A DNA stretch of 64,000 nucleotides. Origin: Dyella halodurans (GTDB taxonomy: Bacteria > Pseudomonadota > Gammaproteobacteria > Xanthomonadales > Rhodanobacteraceae). Each line of letters begins with the position of its first letter. The stretch's first letter is position 1. Both the position numbers and the translations under genes were made by a program. The stretch spans positions 496,001-560,000 of the forward strand of contig NZ_JAPDPF010000001.1 of the NCBI RefSeq assembly GCF_026283925.1, given 5' to 3'. The notes beneath the pieces are model-generated. The model saw only the letters and a program-made list of their open reading frames with translations, did not search any database and had not been told where the DNA came from. This document shows, one piece after another, positions 1 to 7,989 of the stretch.

Positions 1-815
1 GGTGCCGTGGTCAGCTGCCACTCGCCCAGTTGTGGCTGGGCACCAGGTTGCAGCCATTGCGGATCGGGTTCGTTCTGACCCACCAGCACCGCCAATTGCT
101 GGGCGCTGCTGTTGATCACCTGCTGCGGGTCGGCCAGCGCCGCCTCGGCGCGCGCCAGTTCGGCCTGGGCCCGGGCCACTTCCAGCGGCGGCACCAGCTT
201 CAGTTGTTCGCGGACCTGCAGCAGCCGCAGCTTTTCCTGCTGGGCGTCGCGGATGGCCGTCAGCAGTTGGGCCTGCCGCTGGGCAGAACGCAGCTCGATC
301 CAGCGCCGGCTGACTTCGGCCACCAACGAAACCTGGGCGCCGCGCAGCGCGGCGCTGGCGCCGTCGAGCTGCCCCTGCGAAAGGCGGCCCGTGCTTTGCC
401 AGGCGCCGAACAAGGGCAGTTCCCATAGCGCGTCGAAGCCGACCACGAAATACGAGGCCGTGGTGTCGGGGTCGATCACGTCGTTGGTGCGCCCGTGCAG
501 GGAGGGCAGGTAGCCATCGCGGGCGTGGCGATTCAACAGGCGAGCCGCGCGCATGCGCTCGGCGGCCTGCGCCACGTCGAGATTGCCCTGCAGGGCGCGA
601 TCGATCAGCGCATTCAACTCGGGGTCGCCCAGGGCCTGCCACCAACCGTGCAGGTCGGCCGTGGGCGGAGCGACGCCGTTCGGCGCATTGCGCCAGGTTT
701 CGGGGACGGGGGGCTTGAGCTGGGGCAGCGGTGCCACCGAGCAGCCGGCCAGCAGCACCAGGCCCCATGCCAGCAGCCTCGGCGCCAGGACGAGGCGGCG
801 GCCGCGGGTCGCCAT
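1..815 (-). CDS. Outer-membrane efflux lipoprotein (TolC/NodT family), C-terminus cut by window edge
   Basis: This is the N-terminal 271 residues of an outer-membrane factor that would form the exit duct of an RND or MFS tripartite efflux pump. The start at 815 is followed by a basic region, a hydrophobic stretch and a lipobox LLAGC with the lipidated Cys at residue 25, then the family's N-terminal pattern (PETWRNAP, WWQALGDPELNALIDRAL, NLDVAQAAERMRAAR). Heptad-like helical segments typical of the alpha-barrel follow. The frame is open to base 1, so the inner-membrane pump and adaptor are probably beyond the edge. The lipobox and N-terminal OEP motif make the family call firm; the substrate is unknown. 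Confidence 0.85.
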   Translation of the reverse strand, partial: MATRGRRLVLAPRLLAWGLVLLAGCSVAPLPQLKPPVPETWRNAPNGVAPPTADLHGWWQALGDPELNALIDRALQGNLDVAQAAERMRAARLLNRHARDGYLPSLHGRTNDVIDPDTTASYFVVGFDALWELPLFGAWQSTGRLSQGQLDGASAALRGAQVSLVAEVSRRWIELRSAQRQAQLLTAIRDAQQEKLRLLQVREQLKLVPPLEVARAQAELARAEAALADPQQVINSSAQQLAVLVGQNEPDPQWLQPGAQPQLGEWQLTTA

Positions 816-1198
816 TCCTTGGATCGACGTTAGCGGTTTATATCGACGCTGAAGCACGAAATTCCCGAAAATTCAGGTGGTGGAGTCCGTTTTGTGACCG
901 CCAGCTAAACCACTGATGTTCCTTCTGATCCCGATACGGTCACGAGGTTCCACGTCGAGGGAGAACAACAGCTGCCTGGGGCCATTCACTGTGAATATCG
1001 GTGGTGCGCTGGGCTCGATCGTAAATGAGTAAGCATACTTGAGGACGCTTAGGAGTGGCTTTGTGGAAATGAACAGCCGGTTTTGGCTACGTTCCGGAAC
1101 GGCCGTACCTGGCACTCCGCGCAGAATCTTTCGGAAAGAAAGGAGGCCGAAAGGGGTGGGTACCTATCGTGTCCCCATTCTGCAATGCGGAGCTTTAC
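816..1198. other. Intergenic, divergent spacer
   Basis: This is a 383-base gap between the divergent efflux gene and the HAD phosphatase. It must hold both promoters. I see no convincing hexamer pair, repeat or coding frame. An 80-codon minus frame at 873-1115 has no family resemblance and I do not accept it. A purine-rich stretch with AGGAGG lies at 1141-1146, too far from either possible phosphatase start to serve as its ribosome-binding site. Confidence 0.5.
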
Positions 1199-1903
1199 GT
1201 GACTGGTTGGACCATTCTCTGCGACTTCGACGGCACCATCTCCGTCGAGGACGTCATCGACTCGTTGCTTGACCGTTTCGGCCGGCCCGGCTGGGAAACC
1301 CTGGAGCAGGACTGGCGCGCCGGTCGCATCGGCTCGCGTGAGTGCATGACCGGACAGGTTGCCCTGCTGGACATGACCCGCGAAGCACTCGACAAGCACC
1401 TCTCCTCGTTGTGGATTGATCACGCGTTCCCGGCGTTCGTGAAGCAGGCCCGCGAGCTGTCCACGCCGATCCGGGTGGTGAGCGACGGCCTCGACTACGC
1501 CATCCACAAGATCCTCGGTCGTTATGGCCTGGACGATCTGCCGCTGGCCGCCAATCACCTGGCCCCGGCGACGCCGCCGCGCCAGTGGCAGCTGACCTCG
1601 CCGTTCCAGGCCGATGGCTGCCGCAGCGGCACCTGCAAGTGCGCCGTGGCCGCCCAGGCCAGCAAGAGCGGCACCAAGACCTTGCTGATCGGTGACGGCG
1701 CCTCGGACTTCTGCGCCGCCGACCGCGTCGATTTCGTGTTTGCCAAGCACCGTTTGATCGAGCATTGCCGCGCTGCCGGCATCCCGTACGTGCCGATCAC
1801 CGGTTTCGAGGACGCGCTGGAGCTGTTGCCGCGCCTGCTCGATGGCAGCCTGCTCGCCGAGCATGCACCGGTTGAGCCTGCGCTCGCCGTTGCCTCTCTC
1901 TGA
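1199..1903 (+). CDS. HAD superfamily (subclass IB, MtnX-like) phosphatase
   Basis: Predicted cytosolic phosphatase of 234 residues. Motif I is DFDGT (nucleophile Asp9, acid/base Asp11), motif II is the Ser of VVSDG, and motif III is GDGASD. The spacing fits HAD-IB phosphatases such as MtnX or phosphoserine phosphatase. I chose the GTG at 1199 because GGAG lies 6 bases upstream and the protein then begins just before motif I; an in-frame GTG at 1169 would add 10 residues. It is followed after 46 bases by a class III aminotransferase, so the two may act in one amino-alcohol or amino-acid pathway (inference). No substrate can be assigned: the methionine-salvage partners of MtnX are absent. Confidence 0.85.
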   Translation: MTGWTILCDFDGTISVEDVIDSLLDRFGRPGWETLEQDWRAGRIGSRECMTGQVALLDMTREALDKHLSSLWIDHAFPAFVKQARELSTPIRVVSDGLDYAIHKILGRYGLDDLPLAANHLAPATPPRQWQLTSPFQADGCRSGTCKCAVAAQASKSGTKTLLIGDGASDFCAADRVDFVFAKHRLIEHCRAAGIPYVPITGFEDALELLPRLLDGSLLAEHAPVEPALAVASL

Positions 1904-1949
1904 TCAGATCCCCCTGATCACCCCTTTTGAACGATTCAGGATTTCTCTG

Positions 1950-3359
1950 ATGAACGCTTTTGACAAGAACGCCGCTGGCGTCGTGATTCCCGACGAGCAG
2001 CTGCTGGCTGACGAGGCCCAGTGGAGCTCGTTTGGCGATACCGTGCATTACGTCGACCCGCCGAAGATCTTCCGCCACGGCGAAGGCAGCTGGATGTACG
2101 ACACCGCCGGCGTGCCGTTCCTCGACCTGCAGATGTGGTACTCCGCGGTCAACTTCGGCTACGGCAACAAGCGCCTCAACGACACGCTGAAGCGCCAGAT
2201 CGACGTGCTGCCGCAGGTCGCCAGCCAGTACCTGCACCAGACCCGCATCGAGCTGGCCAAGACCATCGCGGTCGACGCGCAGCAGAAGTTCGGCCTGAAG
2301 GGCCGCGTCCACTTCAACGTGGGTGGCGCGCAGGCGGTCGAGGATTCGCTGAAGCTGGTGCGCAACTACAGCAACGGCAAGAGCCTGATGTTCGCCTTCG
2401 AGGGCGGCTATCACGGCCGTACCCTGGGTGCGTCGTCGATCACCTCCAGCTACCGCTACCGTCGTCGCTTCGGCCACTTCGGCGAGCGCGCGATGTTCAT
2501 CCCGTTCCCGTATCCGTTCCGCCGCCCGAAGGGCATGACGCCGGAAGAGTATTCCGACGCCTGCGTGCGCCAGTTCGAGCGCCTGTTCGAGACGGAATAC
2601 AACGGCGTGTGGGACCCCAAGGTCAACCAGGCCGAATACGCCGCTTTCTACGTCGAGCCGATCCAGGGCACCGGCGGCTACGTCATCCCGCCGAAGAACT
2701 TCTTCAAGGACCTGAAGAAGGTGCTGGACAAGTACGGCATCCTGATGGTCGTCGATGAAATCCAGATGGGCTTCTGGCGTACCGGCAAGCTGTGGTCGAT
2801 CGAGCACTTCGGCGTGACGCCGGACGTGGTCGTGTTCGGCAAGGCGCTGACCAATGGCCTGAATCCGCTGTCCGGCCTGTGGGCGCGCGAAGAGCTGATC
2901 AACCCGACCATCTTCCCGCCGGGCTCCACCCACAGCACGTTCAACTCCAACCCGCTGGGCACCTCGCTGGGTCTGGAAGTGATCAAGATGGGTTACGAGC
3001 TGAACTACGAGAAGACCGTGGCCGAGAAGGGCGCCCACTTCCTCGACGCGCTGAAGGACCTGCAGAAGCGCCACAAGGAAATCGGCGACGTCGACGGCCT
3101 GGGTCTGGCGCTGCGCGCCGAGATCTGCACCGACGACGGCTTCACGCCGAACAAGGCCCTGCTGGACAAGATGGTCGACATCGGCCTGGCCGGCGACCTG
3201 CAGCACAACGGCAAGAAGATCGGCCTCGTGCTCGACGTGGGCGGCTGGTACAAGAACGTGATCACGTTCGCGCCATCGCTGGACATCACCCATGAAGAGA
3301 TCGACCTGGCCATCGCGCTGCTCGACCAGCTGCTGACCAAGGCCAAGAAAGCGATGTAA
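1950..3359 (+). CDS. PLP-dependent class III aminotransferase
   Basis: This 469-residue protein is a fold-type I aminotransferase related to ornithine, GABA and lysine-6 aminotransferases. PLP-binding features are visible: the phosphate-binding region (GGAQAVEDSLKL), YHGRTLG with the stacking Tyr, VVDEIQ with the cofactor Asp269, and VVVFGKALTNG with the Schiff-base Lys298. The ATG at 1950 has AGGA 8 bases upstream; the frame is open 108 bases earlier but that overlaps the phosphatase. It probably shares a transcript with the upstream HAD phosphatase and ends at two hairpins. The amino donor cannot be told from sequence; an omega-amino group is typical of the class. Confidence 0.9.
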   Translation: MNAFDKNAAGVVIPDEQLLADEAQWSSFGDTVHYVDPPKIFRHGEGSWMYDTAGVPFLDLQMWYSAVNFGYGNKRLNDTLKRQIDVLPQVASQYLHQTRIELAKTIAVDAQQKFGLKGRVHFNVGGAQAVEDSLKLVRNYSNGKSLMFAFEGGYHGRTLGASSITSSYRYRRRFGHFGERAMFIPFPYPFRRPKGMTPEEYSDACVRQFERLFETEYNGVWDPKVNQAEYAAFYVEPIQGTGGYVIPPKNFFKDLKKVLDKYGILMVVDEIQMGFWRTGKLWSIEHFGVTPDVVVFGKALTNGLNPLSGLWAREELINPTIFPPGSTHSTFNSNPLGTSLGLEVIKMGYELNYEKTVAEKGAHFLDALKDLQKRHKEIGDVDGLGLALRAEICTDDGFTPNKALLDKMVDIGLAGDLQHNGKKIGLVLDVGGWYKNVITFAPSLDITHEEIDLAIALLDQLLTKAKKAM

Positions 3360-3364
3360 GGCAC

Positions 3365-3390
3365 AGCGGCGGGGCTCAGGCCCCGCCGCT
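3365..3390 (+). terminator. GC-rich hairpin after the aminotransferase
   Basis: An 11-bp perfect stem (AGCGGCGGGGC / GCCCCGCCGCT) with a 4-base loop starts 5 bases after the stop codon. It has no T-run, so it may stabilise the 3' end or act together with the next hairpin. Confidence 0.55.
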
Positions 3391-3440
3391 GCTGTTGAGT
3401 GGTTTGTCTCGTGTTATTCCCATGCAGGGGATGTGTGACA

Positions 3441-3472
3441 ACGGCGACGCTGATGCGTCGCCGTATTTTTTT
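3441..3472 (+). terminator. Intrinsic terminator
   Basis: A 10-bp perfect stem ACGGCGACGC / GCGTCGCCGT with TGAT loop is followed by A and seven T. This is a canonical rho-independent terminator for the phosphatase-aminotransferase transcript. The convergent kinase gene ends at 3578. Confidence 0.85.
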
Positions 3473-3491
3473 GTAGCCCACAAAAGGGCGC

Positions 3492-3574
3492 GTAGGAGCG
3501 CACCCAGTGCGAGAGAGCCTGCGTAGCCGCAACGCCGTAGCCGCAACGCCGATCGCGCACTGGGTGCGCTCCTG
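3492..3574. repeat. REP-like palindromic element, copy 1
   Basis: Near-perfect 20-base inverted arms (GTAGGAGCGCACCCAGTGCG at 3492-3511 and its complement at 3555-3574) flank a spacer that contains a direct duplication of GTAGCCGCAACGCC. The same element, with CTGTGCG instead of CAGTGCG, recurs at 53359-53433. It sits between convergent genes, where REP-type repeats are commonly found. Confidence 0.8.
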
Positions 3575-3577
3575 CAT

Positions 3578-5035
3578 TCAGTCGCTGAGCAAGGACTTGG
3601 ACGTGCGCGCCGTCGGAAACATGATTTCCACGCGCAGGCCGCCGCTGCTGCCGGCGAGATATCGCACCTGCGCGTGATGCCGTTCGGCAATGCGCTGCAC
3701 GATGGCCAGGCCCAGGCCCGTGCCTTCCTCGGTCATGCCGGGCACGCGGAAGAAGCGCTCGCCCAGGCGGTCCAGGAAGGCCGGTGGCACACCTGGGCCG
3801 TTGTCTTCCACGCTGAGGCAGGGGCAGCCGGAAACGACCGACACGCCGACGGTCACGAGGCTGTTGCGGCCGGCATAGCGCAAGCTGTTGTCGATCAGGT
3901 TGTCCAGCATTTCCTGCAGCGAGAGGCGGTCGCCGTCGATCCAGATGGGCCCCGGCTCTCCTTCGTAACCCAGGTCCACGCCTGCCGCGATCGCCTCGTG
4001 CACGCGCATGCCCAGCAGTTCGGGCACGAGCTGGGCGAGATCGAGCAGGCATTCGGAGCCGTCTTCGCTCAGTTCGGGCGACTGCGCGCGGGTCAACGCA
4101 AGTAGCTGGCTCGAGGTGCGACTGGCGCGCTGGGTCAGGCGCTGGATGTGCTGCAAGGCATCGCTGACGGTGTCCTTGCTCGGATCCACCTGGGCGCGTT
4201 CGACATGCACGCGCAGCCCGGCCAACGGCGTCTTCAGCTGATGTGCGGCGTCGGCAATGAAGCGTTCCTGCAGGGCCAGCATGCGCCGCTGGCGCGCGAA
4301 CAGTCCGTCGATGGTGCGGGTGAGCGGAAGGATTTCCACCGGCACGTCGGCGTCGCCAATCGGCGCCAGATCGTGCTCGCGTGCCGCCAGGCGCGCGGTG
4401 AGCGGATCGAGCTGGCGAAGGCCAACGCGTACGCCATACAACACCAGGAAGAACACGCCGGCGATCAGCAGCGCCTGCGCCGGAATGCTCAGCAGCAGGA
4501 TTTCGCGCGCGCGCTGGTGGCGGTCATGAAACGTTTCGGCCATGGTGACCGTGAGCTGATCGCTCGGATCGCGCAGGTTCGGAATACGCACCGTGGCGGC
4601 GCGCAACTGGCGACGCTTCAGCGCGGTGGTGAAGAGCGCCGGTTCACCGTCCAGCGTGGCCGCGGAAAGTGCGGCCGATTGCAGGTCCTGGCTGCCGGCC
4701 AGCAAGCCGTGCTTCTTGCTGCTGACGTTGAAATAGTTATGACCTTCCGGCGCGTATTCGAGCAGGAAGCGCGCCTGCGGCGAGATCTGTCCGCCGAGGT
4801 CCTCCTGGCTGAGCATTTGCGCCAGCGTCATCGCATCGTCGGCGAGGTCGCGATCGTGCACGTGGTTGGAATAGATCAGCGCGCCGCTATAGGTGATCAG
4901 GCTCTCGATCACCAGCAACAGCATCAGCGGAACGAGCAGGGAGGACAGCAGGCGACGGCGCAGGCTCGGACGGTCTTCCGATTCGACCATGCGATACAGC
5001 CATGGCCTTGCTGGTTCGAGACCCGGCTCGCTCAT
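3578..5035 (-). CDS. Sensor histidine kinase (TctE/QseC-like)
   Basis: Membrane sensor kinase of 485 residues. A first transmembrane segment (about 30-52) and a second (about 180-202) bracket a periplasmic domain resembling the 2CSK_N/TctE type. Then come a HAMP-like linker, the H-box AAHQLKTP with phospho-acceptor His265, an N-box (DNLIDNSLRYAG), G1 (DNGPGV), F-box (ERFFRV) and G2 (GTGLGLAI). The ATG at 5035 overlaps the upstream response regulator's TGA by 4 bases, implying translational coupling; the longer open frame would run into that gene. The signal is unknown. The divergent flavin electron-transfer cluster is a plausible target by position only. Confidence 0.92.
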   Translation of the reverse strand: MSEPGLEPARPWLYRMVESEDRPSLRRRLLSSLLVPLMLLLVIESLITYSGALIYSNHVHDRDLADDAMTLAQMLSQEDLGGQISPQARFLLEYAPEGHNYFNVSSKKHGLLAGSQDLQSAALSAATLDGEPALFTTALKRRQLRAATVRIPNLRDPSDQLTVTMAETFHDRHQRAREILLLSIPAQALLIAGVFFLVLYGVRVGLRQLDPLTARLAAREHDLAPIGDADVPVEILPLTRTIDGLFARQRRMLALQERFIADAAHQLKTPLAGLRVHVERAQVDPSKDTVSDALQHIQRLTQRASRTSSQLLALTRAQSPELSEDGSECLLDLAQLVPELLGMRVHEAIAAGVDLGYEGEPGPIWIDGDRLSLQEMLDNLIDNSLRYAGRNSLVTVGVSVVSGCPCLSVEDNGPGVPPAFLDRLGERFFRVPGMTEEGTGLGLAIVQRIAERHHAQVRYLAGSSGGLRVEIMFPTARTSKSLLSD

Positions 5036-5721
5036 GCCTTGCTTTCCTTGTCTTCCTTCGCTTCTTCCAGCAGATAACCGAGGCCGCGGATGGTGCGCAC
5101 CTGGGTGCCGGAGTCGGCGAGCTTGCGACGCAGGCGATAGATGGCGATATCCAGCCCGTTGTCGGTCAGTTCCTCGTCCCAGCTGCACAAGGCTTCGACC
5201 AGTTGTGCGCGGCTGGTGACGCGGTCCGGACGTGCAGCCAGGGCTTCAAGCAGGCCAAACTCGCGCGCCGTGAGCTCCAAGGGGGCGTCACCGATCCACG
5301 CGCGATGGCCGGGCAGATCCAGCCGGAGCTGGCCGATGGTCAGCTCCGGAGCGCCTTGTGCGGTATAGCGTCGCAGCAGGGCGCGCACACGCGCTTCGAA
5401 CTCGGCCAGCGCGAACGGCTTCACCAGGTAATCGTCGGCACCGAGATCAAGGACGCGTACGCGTTCGCGCAGGCCTTCGCGCGCGGTGATCACCAGTACC
5501 GGCAGGCCGGTGCCGCGCTTGCGCAGTCGCTGAAGCACGTCGGCGCCGTCCAGATTGGGCAGTCCGAGATCCAGGATGAGCAGGTCGTAAGGCGTGTCGC
5601 GCAAGGCCGCATCGGCCTTGGCGCCATCCGTGACGCAATCCACCGCATGGCCACCCTGGCGCAGCGAAGCGCTGACGCCGGCGGCAATGGAGGGATCGTC
5701 CTCGGCAATCAAGATGCGCAT
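5032..5721 (-). CDS. OmpR-family response regulator
   Basis: This 229-residue regulator has a receiver domain with acidic pocket (AEDD), phosphorylated Asp51 in LILDLGLP, Thr in VITARE and Lys in DDYLVKPF. A winged-helix DNA-binding domain follows (LTAREFGLLEALA ... DIAIYRLRRKL ... TIRGLGYLL). It resembles TctD/QseB. The ATG at 5721 is used because the protein then starts directly at beta-1 (MRILIAEDD). It is the first gene of a two-gene operon with the kinase and lies divergent from the flavin cluster, with 225 bases between start codons. Confidence 0.93.
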   Translation of the reverse strand: MRILIAEDDPSIAAGVSASLRQGGHAVDCVTDGAKADAALRDTPYDLLILDLGLPNLDGADVLQRLRKRGTGLPVLVITAREGLRERVRVLDLGADDYLVKPFALAEFEARVRALLRRYTAQGAPELTIGQLRLDLPGHRAWIGDAPLELTAREFGLLEALAARPDRVTSRAQLVEALCSWDEELTDNGLDIAIYRLRRKLADSGTQVRTIRGLGYLLEEAKEDKESKA

Positions 5722-5786
5722 GGAGGGTACCGGTGGGGGCGGTCGGCCAGGGGAAAGGTTGGCATGGCGGTGAAGGGGATCCAATT

Positions 5787-5804
5787 GCGAGTGATTCTCA
5801 TTTG
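5787..5804. promoter_or_regulatory. Candidate Fur box
   Basis: The sequence GCGAGTGATTCTCATTTG reads CAAATGAGAATCACTCGC on the other strand and contains the classic Fur core (TGAGAATCA) in a partly dyad arrangement. It lies in the 225-base divergent region between the response regulator and the PepSY-type gene. Iron control would suit a ferric-siderophore or ferric reductase role for the cluster. The match is by eye and is not scored. Confidence 0.55.
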
Positions 5805-5946
5805 TGGCAACATGCCGGCCCAATGTCGGGGCAAGCGCCGCCTAGGACGGCAGCTTAGCGCCCTGACCCGATGCTAGGACAGTTGGCGCGCCATCGTTGT
5901 ATGGCCCGATATGCGTCCGGGCGATCCAACAGGCAAGAAGGCAGGC

Positions 5947-6606
5947 ATGGAATCAGCGGCACGCGCGCACGGCAGCAAGATGGGATCGAGCCGTGGCGGT
6001 TCAACCCGGGCCTTCTGGCTCAAGCAGCTGCATCAATGGCATTGGATCAGCTCGGCGCTGTGCCTGGTCGCCATGCTGTTGTTCGCGGTCACCGGCGTCA
6101 CGCTCAATCATGCGGGGCAGATCGAAGCGAAAACCCAGACCGTGCACCGCCACGGCGAGCTGCCCGGGCCCTTGCTGCGCGCCGTCTCCGGAAACGACGA
6201 ACGCAAGGGCGTTGCCTTGCCCGACGGCGTCGCCGACTGGATCGATGGCGCACTGGGCATCGACGTGGCTGGTCGCGTCGCTGATTGGTCGTCCGACGAG
6301 ATCTATGTATCGATGCCGCGCCCGGGCGGCGACGCCTGGTTGAGCATCGATCGCGCCAGCGGCAAGGTGGAGTACGAGCGCAGCACGCGCGGCGTCATCG
6401 CCTATCTCAACGACCTGCACAAGGGCCGCCATGCCGGCGCGGCCTGGGCCTGGTTCATCGACGTGTTTGCGTTGGCCTGCGTGACCTTTTCGGTCACCGG
6501 TTTGCTGCTGTTGAAAATGCACGCCGCGCAGCGTGGCGCCACCTGGCCGCTGGTGGCCTTCGGTCTGGTGCTGCCGCTGCTGTTGGCCCTGATCTTCATC
6601 CATTGA
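5947..6606 (+). CDS. PepSY-associated transmembrane protein (probable haem-type electron carrier)
   Basis: This 219-residue membrane protein has three hydrophobic segments (about residues 36-55, 171-194 and 202-218). The first follows the HQWHW motif and the second follows DLHKGRHAG, the His-containing signatures of the PepSY-TM family. The periplasmic portion lies between the first two helices. I start it at the ATG at 5947, which has AGAAGG 5 bases upstream; an in-frame ATG at 5911 lacks a ribosome-binding site. In related clusters such proteins pass electrons across the inner membrane for siderophore-iron reduction; here it is the first of five co-directional genes with DUF2271, DUF4198, ApbE and a flavoreductase. 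Function is inferred from family and context. Confidence 0.82.
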   Translation: MESAARAHGSKMGSSRGGSTRAFWLKQLHQWHWISSALCLVAMLLFAVTGVTLNHAGQIEAKTQTVHRHGELPGPLLRAVSGNDERKGVALPDGVADWIDGALGIDVAGRVADWSSDEIYVSMPRPGGDAWLSIDRASGKVEYERSTRGVIAYLNDLHKGRHAGAAWAWFIDVFALACVTFSVTGLLLLKMHAAQRGATWPLVAFGLVLPLLLALIFIH

Positions 6607-6617
6607 CGGGACTACCC

Positions 6618-7133
6618 ATGCGTCGATTGTTGTTCTCCATGCCCGCCCTGCTGCTCGCTGCACCCACGGTGGCGGCCGACCTCCATGTCACGGTGCAGAT
6701 TCCGCAACTCGACGTGGCCGAGTATCACCGGCCGTATGCGGCCGTATGGATCGAACGCGAAGACCATAGCGTCGCCGCGCAGTTGGCCGTGTGGTACGCG
6801 CAGCAGGCATCGAAGGAGGGCGCCGGCACCAAATGGCTGCCGGAATTGCGCCAGTGGTGGCGCCGCGGTGGCCGCGACCTGCAGCTGCCGGTGGATGGCG
6901 TCTCGGGTGCCACGCGTCCGGCAGGGCAGCAGAAGCTGGGCTTCCACGACGGCAAGGCGCCGCTTGGCGACCTGCCGGCCGGCAAGTACGAGCTGGTGGT
7001 GGAAGCCGCGCGCGAAGTCGGCGGCCGCGAAGTCGTGCGCGTGCCCTTTGTGTGGCCGGCCACTGCGCCGCAACAGCTCGCCGCCCAGGGCAACAGCGAA
7101 CTTGGCGCGGTGAAGCTCGATCTGGCCCCTTAA
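6618..7133 (+). CDS. DUF2271 periplasmic protein, predicted ApbE flavinylation substrate
   Basis: Exported protein of 171 residues. A signal peptide (MRRLLFSMPALLLAAPTVAA, cleavage near 20/21) precedes a beta-rich DUF2271 domain. Residues 93-99 read DGVSGAT, an exact match to the D-G-x-[ST]-G-A-T motif on whose Thr (here Thr99) ApbE attaches FMN. DUF2271 proteins have been reported as flavinylated. It starts 11 bases after the PepSY-type gene, and an apbE follows two genes later. I infer a periplasmic flavoprotein that takes electrons from the membrane component and delivers them to an external acceptor, perhaps a ferric siderophore. Confidence 0.85.
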   Translation: MRRLLFSMPALLLAAPTVAADLHVTVQIPQLDVAEYHRPYAAVWIEREDHSVAAQLAVWYAQQASKEGAGTKWLPELRQWWRRGGRDLQLPVDGVSGATRPAGQQKLGFHDGKAPLGDLPAGKYELVVEAAREVGGREVVRVPFVWPATAPQQLAAQGNSELGAVKLDLAP

Positions 7134-7151
7134 GCAGGCCCCAAGGAGAAC

Positions 7152-7967
7152 ATGATGAACAAGCAATCGTTGAAGTGGAGCGTCCTGGCCCTGGCCCTGA
7201 CCCTGCCGATCGCCGCGCAGGCGCACAAGATGTGGATGGTGCCGTCGGCAACCAATGTCTCCGGCGCCGATCCCTGGGTGACCGTGGATGCGGCCGTGTC
7301 CAATGACCTGTTCTACCCCGACCACATGCCCGTGGCCCTTGATCGCGTGACGGTCACCACGCCGGACGGCCAGACGGCCAAACCGGAAAACGCCGTCACC
7401 GGACAGTATCGCAGCGTGTTCGATGTGCACCTGACCGAAAAGGGCACCTACCGGATCGCCGCGATCAACAGCGGACTGTTCGCCAGCTACGAACTCAACG
7501 GCGAGAAGAAGCGCTGGCGCGGCGATGCGGCGAACCTGGCCAAGGAGATTCCTGCCGGGGCCAAGAACGTCGATGTCGCCGAGTCGATCAATCGCGTGGA
7601 GACCTTCGTCAGCAACGGCAAGCCGGGCGGCCTTGCGCTGAAGCCCGAAGGCAAGGGACTGGAGCTGGTGCCAGTCACCCAGTTCACCGACCTGATGGCG
7701 GCCGAGCCCGCCACCTTCCAGCTGTTGCTGGACGGCAAGCCGGTGGCCGGCCTCAAGGTCACCGCGATTGCCGGCGAAACGCGCTATCGCAACGCGCAAG
7801 AAGATATCGACAGCACCACCGACAAGGATGGCAAGTTCAGCCTGAAGTGGCCGCATGCGGGCATGTACTGGGTCAACGCGAGCACGCAGGACGACAAGAC
7901 CAGCGTCAAGCAGGCCAAGCAACGCCGGCTGTCGTACTCCGCCACCCTGGAAGTGCTGCCGCAGTAA
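7152..7967 (+). CDS. DUF4198 periplasmic protein
   Basis: Exported protein of 271 residues. A signal peptide is followed directly by AHKMWMVPS, the N-terminal His-containing pattern of DUF4198 (often AHxxW), then by two beta-sandwich-like regions; the C-terminal region resembles carboxypeptidase-regulatory or Ig-like folds (LLLDGKPVAGLKVTAIAG ... TDKDGKFSLKWPHAGMYWV). AAGGAG lies 3 bases before the ATG. DUF4198 proteins travel with metal-uptake genes (nickel, cobalt, iron) and with DUF2271. A metal- or ligand-binding accessory role in the electron-transfer cluster is likely but not demonstrated. Confidence 0.85.
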   Translation: MMNKQSLKWSVLALALTLPIAAQAHKMWMVPSATNVSGADPWVTVDAAVSNDLFYPDHMPVALDRVTVTTPDGQTAKPENAVTGQYRSVFDVHLTEKGTYRIAAINSGLFASYELNGEKKRWRGDAANLAKEIPAGAKNVDVAESINRVETFVSNGKPGGLALKPEGKGLELVPVTQFTDLMAAEPATFQLLLDGKPVAGLKVTAIAGETRYRNAQEDIDSTTDKDGKFSLKWPHAGMYWVNASTQDDKTSVKQAKQRRLSYSATLEVLPQ

Positions 7968-7989
7968 TGCGCGCACGCGTGATCACGTC

